This document shows, one piece after another, positions 60,732 through 64,000 of a DNA stretch of 64,000 nt (positions within the stretch are counted from its first letter, which is position 1; each line of letters begins with the position of its first letter). Source of the DNA: JBGTFE01 sp049799955 (GTDB lineage: Bacteria > Acidobacteriota > Blastocatellia > Pyrinomonadales > Pyrinomonadaceae); contig JBARIW010000018.1 in the NCBI GenBank assembly GCA_049799955.1, positions 62,001-126,000 on the forward strand, given 5' to 3'. The notes beneath the pieces are model-generated. The model did not search any database. It had not been told where the DNA came from and worked only from the letters and a program-made list of their open reading frames with translations. Both the position numbers and the translations under genes were made by a program.

Positions 60732-61178
60732 TTATTTTGCGATTGGCGTGCCTTGCCCGGCGATGAGAAGCCATTTGCCGTTTAGCTTTGCAAATGTGTT
60801 AGTCCATCGATTTTGCCCGCCGAGGTCTTGCCCTTTGTATGTGCCTTTGTCCGTCGTGCGGTATGTAACGATTGCCGAAGCGCCGTAAAGCGAAACTTTC
60901 ATATCGTCGATTTTTGAAGATTCAAACTTCAAATCGCCCGATTTGAAAAGCGCAATCAATTCCGTTTTAGTCAAAAACATGCCGTACGGGTCGGTAAGAA
61001 CTGCGCTGTCGGCAAAATATTTTTCAAAAGAAGTTGTTTTGCCTATTTGCAGGTCGGCTGCCATTTCCTCTTCCATTTTCATCAACGTCTGCTCGACAGA
61101 CATTTTCTTCTGTCCGAAAGCGAGCGCCGAAAGCATCAGCATTAAAGCAATAAAAATAATAATTTTTTTCATGTTCAT
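60732..61178 (-). CDS. secreted SnoaL/DUF4440-like protein
   Basis: A 148-residue protein with a signal peptide (MNMKKIIIFIALMLMLSALA, cleavage after AFG) and an NTF2/SnoaL-type domain of the DUF4440 kind: VEQTLMKMEEEMAADLQIGK, then FADSAVLTDPYGMFLTKTEL and the closing KLNGKWLLIAGQG. The fold is a cone-like dimer that can bind small ligands; no reaction is known. The first ATG, five bases after AAGGA, is used; the next ATG two codons later is possible. Confidence 0.85.
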   Translation of the reverse strand: MNMKKIIIFIALMLMLSALAFGQKKMSVEQTLMKMEEEMAADLQIGKTTSFEKYFADSAVLTDPYGMFLTKTELIALFKSGDLKFESSKIDDMKVSLYGASAIVTYRTTDKGTYKGQDLGGQNRWTNTFAKLNGKWLLIAGQGTPIAK

Positions 61179-61255
61179 TTTTCCTTTTCGATAAAATTTT
61201 GTTTTGTAAAAGCTTCAGCCGGAGAGTTCGGAGACGAGAGGAAAACGGATGCAGA

Positions 61256-61290
61256 AAAATGATGAATTATGAACAATGAATGATGAATTA
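61256..61290. repeat. one-armed heptamer repeat, ATGATGAATT type
   Basis: ATGATGA, ATTATGA, ACAATGA, ATGATGA units with no complementary arm, upstream of the DUF4440 gene. Together with the next repeat it fills most of the 355-bp gap 61179-61533, in which I see no solid gene. Confidence 0.7.
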
Positions 61291-61438
61291 GGAAAGTGTC
61301 TTTCAGAATATCAATGCAAAGTCGTGAATAGTATTTTCTTAAAGGCAATGATTCACGGCTGAAAGTCAATGTTTTATGATGGTGGAGGAAGAATCCGCTA
61401 TGGACTTTTTAAGTGGGAACTACTATGATGATTCGAAC

Positions 61439-61509
61439 GGAAAATGGATAACGGATAGTAGATAATTAAGAAGTTTTTATTATCCATCATCCATTTTCCG
61501 TTATCCATT
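61439..61509. repeat. heptamer repeat hairpin, GGATAAC family
   Basis: Left arm 61439-61467 (GGAAAAT, GGATAAC, GGATAGT) and right arm 61478-61509 (TATCCAT, CATCCAT, TTTCCGT, TATCCAT) are complementary. It ends about 25 bp before the next gene. Confidence 0.9.
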
Positions 61510-61533
61510 CAATTCACTTAGGAGAAAAATTTA

Positions 61534-61983
61534 ATGAGTAAAGCGGAATCGGCGGATTTGATATTGAAGCTGTATGATTTGAGGCGCGAGGAGACAATGC
61601 GCGAGGCGCGAAAGTGGTTTGTTACTTTTATGCCCGAAACGACGCAGGATGTGATGAAGGCAATGCTTGACGACGCGAGCAGCGCATATTACCGGATGGT
61701 CATTTCCTACTGGGATATGGCGGCGGGCTTGGTTAATCACGGCGCAATAGACGCGGAAATGTTTCTCGATTCGGGCGGGGAATGTGTGTTGGTTTTCTCG
61801 AAAATCGAGCCTTTTATCGAAGAGCTGCGGGCAATTGTCGGCAGCGACAAGTTTTTGAAAAATCTCGAAACACTGATTATGACGATTCCCGACGCGAAGG
61901 AAGTTCTAGCCGGTCGGCGCGAAATGATTAAACGAATGGTGCAGGCGCGCGCGGAGATGGCGTCTAAAAAGGCTGAAAATTAA
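61534..61983 (+). CDS. hypothetical helical protein
   Basis: A 149-residue cytoplasmic, helical protein (MSKAESADLILKLYDLRREE, then WFVTFMPETTQDVMKAMLDD). It contains an IEPFIEELRAIVGSDKFLKN segment and a basic C-terminal helix. TAGGAG precedes the ATG. I do not know the family. It is followed on the same strand by a membrane protein and a YEATS-like protein, so it may be the first gene of an accessory operon. Confidence 0.65.
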   Translation: MSKAESADLILKLYDLRREETMREARKWFVTFMPETTQDVMKAMLDDASSAYYRMVISYWDMAAGLVNHGAIDAEMFLDSGGECVLVFSKIEPFIEELRAIVGSDKFLKNLETLIMTIPDAKEVLAGRREMIKRMVQARAEMASKKAEN

Positions 61984-62064
61984 AAAAATGTTTGTATTTT
62001 AGTCCAAGTATGTTATATTGCGTTGCATAAACTTAATTAACTTCCGATAACGGAGAAAATAAAG

Positions 62065-62592
62065 ATGAACGACATGCTAAATTTTCTTAATGAGAATCGC
62101 AATGGTATCTGGGTTCTTTTCCTGATTTTATTCGGCTTTATAATATTGGCGCATTATCTTTCCTGGGTTTTCGGGTTAGGACGATTTAGCGGAGATGGAG
62201 CGAGAACGCGGCAGCCGTTGAATTTTGTCTTTGCCGAAGCCGTAATAAAAATCATCAACGATTTCCGGCACCTTCTGGCTTTAGTACTGGTAATTGTTTT
62301 TGCTTCGGCTCTGGCTTATGCCTTGTATATCGGACACGAACCGTCCGACGGAAAAACTGCTGTTGAAAATCTGAAAGAGTCATTGCAGGGAGTTATGGCG
62401 ACGCTCGGCGGTTTAGTCGGCTCGATTATCGGTTATTATTTCGGCGAGTCTTCACGGGTTGGTTTAAATCAGGCAAATTCGCCGAATCCGGCGAATCCGC
62501 AGAACACGACAAACCCGCCGATTCAAAAACCGCCCGACAACGCGTCAAACAATCCGACCATCACAGAAGCGCCGACTCCGCCGGGGATTTAA
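62065..62592 (+). CDS. membrane protein with proline/asparagine-rich tail
   Basis: A 175-residue protein with three probable membrane segments: about 15-38 (GIWVLFLILFGFIILAHYLS), about 70-92 (LLALVLVIVFASALAYALYI), and about 112-130 (GGLVGSIIGYYFGES, a glycine-rich end motif common in small membrane proteins next to accessory genes). The last 40 residues are a disordered Pro/Asn-rich tail. GGAG precedes the ATG. It lies 40 bp before the YEATS-like gene. Confidence 0.7.
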   Translation: MNDMLNFLNENRNGIWVLFLILFGFIILAHYLSWVFGLGRFSGDGARTRQPLNFVFAEAVIKIINDFRHLLALVLVIVFASALAYALYIGHEPSDGKTAVENLKESLQGVMATLGGLVGSIIGYYFGESSRVGLNQANSPNPANPQNTTNPPIQKPPDNASNNPTITEAPTPPGI

Positions 62593-62631
62593 GGCTTTCT
62601 AAAAATGACTTGGTTTGCTAAAATTGAATAA

Positions 62632-63108
62632 ATGTTTATAGATAATCCAATTAAAGACCAGCTTGACTTAAAAATTATCGACACTGTTTTCGACCCCAAT
62701 ATTTACGGTGCTTCGGAGAATCCCGTTTTACCCAGAAACGCGAAGTCCGACGAAATGAAGTTTAACGTTCATTATTATGAACGGGACGGAACATTTAACT
62801 ATCAGGTCTGGCTTTTTCTCGCCGGAAACGATTTGCCGTTTGTCGATAAAGTTACATATCAACTGCACGAATCGTTTGATGAGCCGTTTCGAACCGTAAA
62901 CCGAACTCCGGCTAATCCCGACTGTCGACTGGTGATTTGGACTTGGGGAATTTTTCAGGTCAACGCAAATATTTACGACAAAAACAATCGTCTTTATGTT
63001 TTGACGCATCAGCTCAATTACGGCAACCAACTGAAAGAGTTTAACGACAAAATCAAATCTATTCCTGAAAATCCCGAAGCGACATTTGGCGCGACGCTTG
63101 TTGCCTGA
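62632..63108 (+). CDS. prokaryotic YEATS-like (pYEATS) domain protein
   Basis: A 158-residue protein whose core resembles a YEATS fold: VDKVTYQLHESFDEPFRTVN (the strand with L-H-x-S/T-F and the paired V-T) followed by IWTWGIFQVNANIYDKNNRL (the conserved W-G-x-F). In eukaryotes YEATS domains read acylated lysines; prokaryotic versions occur with membrane proteins, TIR domains and NTPases in suspected sensing or conflict systems. The N-terminal 50 residues are of unknown type. No Shine-Dalgarno. Assignment is by motif memory. Confidence 0.6.
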   Translation: MFIDNPIKDQLDLKIIDTVFDPNIYGASENPVLPRNAKSDEMKFNVHYYERDGTFNYQVWLFLAGNDLPFVDKVTYQLHESFDEPFRTVNRTPANPDCRLVIWTWGIFQVNANIYDKNNRLYVLTHQLNYGNQLKEFNDKIKSIPENPEATFGATLVA

Positions 63109-63184
63109 TGTTTTTAGCCGGAAATTTCCAGCCATGCGCGAACGGACGGATAAAAATTATCCCGGTCGCAAACACCTGCCGTAA

Positions 63185-63769
63185 ATGAAAATAACTTCCG
63201 CCGAATTTATCAAAAGCGCGTTTAATGAAACTCATTGGACGACGGACGGCTTGCCGGAGATTGCTTTTCTCGGTCGCTCGAACGTCGGAAAATCGAGTTT
63301 GATTAATTCTCTTTTGCAACGAAAAGGCTTGGCGCGAACATCCAATACACCTGGAAGAACGCAGAGCATTAACTTTTTTTTGATAAACGAGCGATTTTAT
63401 TTTGTCGATTTGCCCGGCTACGGCTACGCGAAAGTTTCAAAGACGATGCGCGCCGATTGGGGCAAAATGGCGGAAGAATATCTGGCGGAAAGACAGGAGC
63501 TGGCGCTTTCGATTCAACTGGTCGATTCGCGCCACAGCCCGACCGAGTTGGATAAGCAGCTTAACGAATGGCTGGTATTTCACCGGAAAAATCACATCGT
63601 CGTCGCTACCAAAGCCGACAAGCTTTCCAGCAATACATTGAGTAAAAGCCTGCGGGAAATTGAAAATACTTTAACGGGCAGCAAAATTATCGCCTATTCC
63701 GCGCATACCGGAAAAGGCAGGGACGCGCTCTGGCGGGAAATCGGCGAAGGGTTAGGGCGTAATACGTGA
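63185..63769 (+). CDS. engB: ribosome biogenesis GTPase YsxC/EngB
   Basis: Essential GTPase for large-subunit assembly (194 residues). G1 GRSNVGKSSLINSLL, G2 region TPGRTQSINFF, G3 DLPGYGYAKVS, G4 ATKADKLS and the final SAHTGKGRDALW are all present. The last three codons and the stop are supplied by the left arm of a TACGTAT heptamer hairpin (ending GRNT), so the repeat inserted at the very end of the gene. Confidence 0.95.
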   Translation: MKITSAEFIKSAFNETHWTTDGLPEIAFLGRSNVGKSSLINSLLQRKGLARTSNTPGRTQSINFFLINERFYFVDLPGYGYAKVSKTMRADWGKMAEEYLAERQELALSIQLVDSRHSPTELDKQLNEWLVFHRKNHIVVATKADKLSSNTLSKSLREIENTLTGSKIIAYSAHTGKGRDALWREIGEGLGRNT

Positions 63770-63834
63770 TACGCAATACGTAATACGCCAATTCGGAGTA
63801 AAAACGTATCACGTATCACGTATTACGTATTACG
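63758..63834. repeat. heptamer repeat hairpin, TACGTAT family
   Basis: Left arm 63758-63788 (GTAATAC, GTGATAC, GCAATAC, GTAATAC) and right arm 63804-63834 (GTATCAC, GTATCAC, GTATTAC, GTATTAC) are complementary. It overlaps the 3' end of engB. The last 166 bases of the window (63835-64000) hold no gene I can see. Confidence 0.93.
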
Positions 63835-64000
63835 AAAAAAAACGCATTTTGGGGTTGATTTCTTCAACTGAAACGAGTAATAATTAAACATCCGAAAAAC
63901 TCTTGGGTTTTGAGAAAGCTGTAGAGCTTAATTTTTTGGAACATATCTTGACGGAACTTTCCATACTATTTCAACAGGGTTCGGGTTTTAATTAATTGTT

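Noticed and set aside
61376..61465. 29-codon ORF starting ATGATGGTGGAGG
   Set aside because: It has plausible composition but no ribosome-binding site, and its 3' end lies in a heptamer repeat; too short to support.
1..64000. Insertion sequences, integrases or prophage genes
   Set aside because: I searched for transposase, integrase and phage structural motifs by eye and saw none; only the HNH gene hints at mobility.

Overview
The window is about 64 kb of chromosomal DNA from a diderm (Gram-negative type) bacterium that does not look proteobacterial. It carries an LptE-like outer-membrane assembly protein, a MurE with the DNPR motif of meso-diaminopimelate enzymes, an ExbD, a TonB-C/SLH protein, and Shine-Dalgarno signals on only some genes. 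Paralogue content and gene style remind me of Acidobacteriota (Blastocatellia/Pyrinomonadaceae), but that is recollection, not a search. Most of the DNA is housekeeping: metH, recG, rsmD, aroC, argG, corA, argH, tilS-ftsH-folP-lptE-holA, rpsT, pabB, murE, tig-clpP-clpX-lon and engB.

Layout. 1-7.9 kb: a DUF937 protein and three tandem secreted M1 metallopeptidases. 7.9-11.7 kb: cobalamin-dependent methionine synthase behind a probable SAM-II riboswitch and an intrinsic terminator. 11.7-13.9 kb: a nucleotidyltransferase/small-protein pair and a DUF218 protein. 13.9-17.7 kb: a GlxA-type AraC regulator divergent from a six-gene VOC/DUF1428/DoxX/RibD-like operon. 17.7-25.4 kb: a saccharopine-dehydrogenase-like protein, RecG, two adjacent RsmD-type methyltransferases (one with a disordered repeat N-terminus), a DMT exporter and chorismate synthase. 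25.4-30.1 kb: a TPR protein divergent from a small secreted peptide, a TonB-C/SLH protein, small enzymes and argG. 30.2-38.9 kb: corA-argH, a thioesterase, and the tilS-ftsH-folP-lptE-holA run. 39-45.3 kb, minus strand: rpsT, a membrane J-protein, a solitary exbD, a TIR/NB-ARC/TPR (NLR-like) gene split by one amber codon, and pabB. 45.4-51.8 kb: an APC permease, a PilZ protein, a convergent type II restriction-modification pair, murE, an HNH protein, tRNA-Leu(UAG) and a small secreted protein. 52-58.3 kb: the proteostasis cluster tig-clpP-clpX-lon. 58.3-63.1 kb: accessory genes, an unusual 21-bp periodic array and a possible pYEATS operon. The window ends with engB.

The most distinctive feature is a set of about 25 short-period repeat loci spread over the whole window. 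Each is built from its own 7-bp (sometimes 8- or 10-bp) unit. Most have a left arm, a short spacer and a reverse-complement right arm. They sit between genes, often only 2-14 bp before a start codon. Some lie in frame inside genes (recG, tilS, pabB, probably metH) or supply a gene's last codons (DMT exporter, engB). Other notable items are the amber-interrupted NLR-like gene, the SAM-II riboswitch, the phased 21-bp array, the pYEATS neighbourhood and the TPR/secreted-peptide pair.
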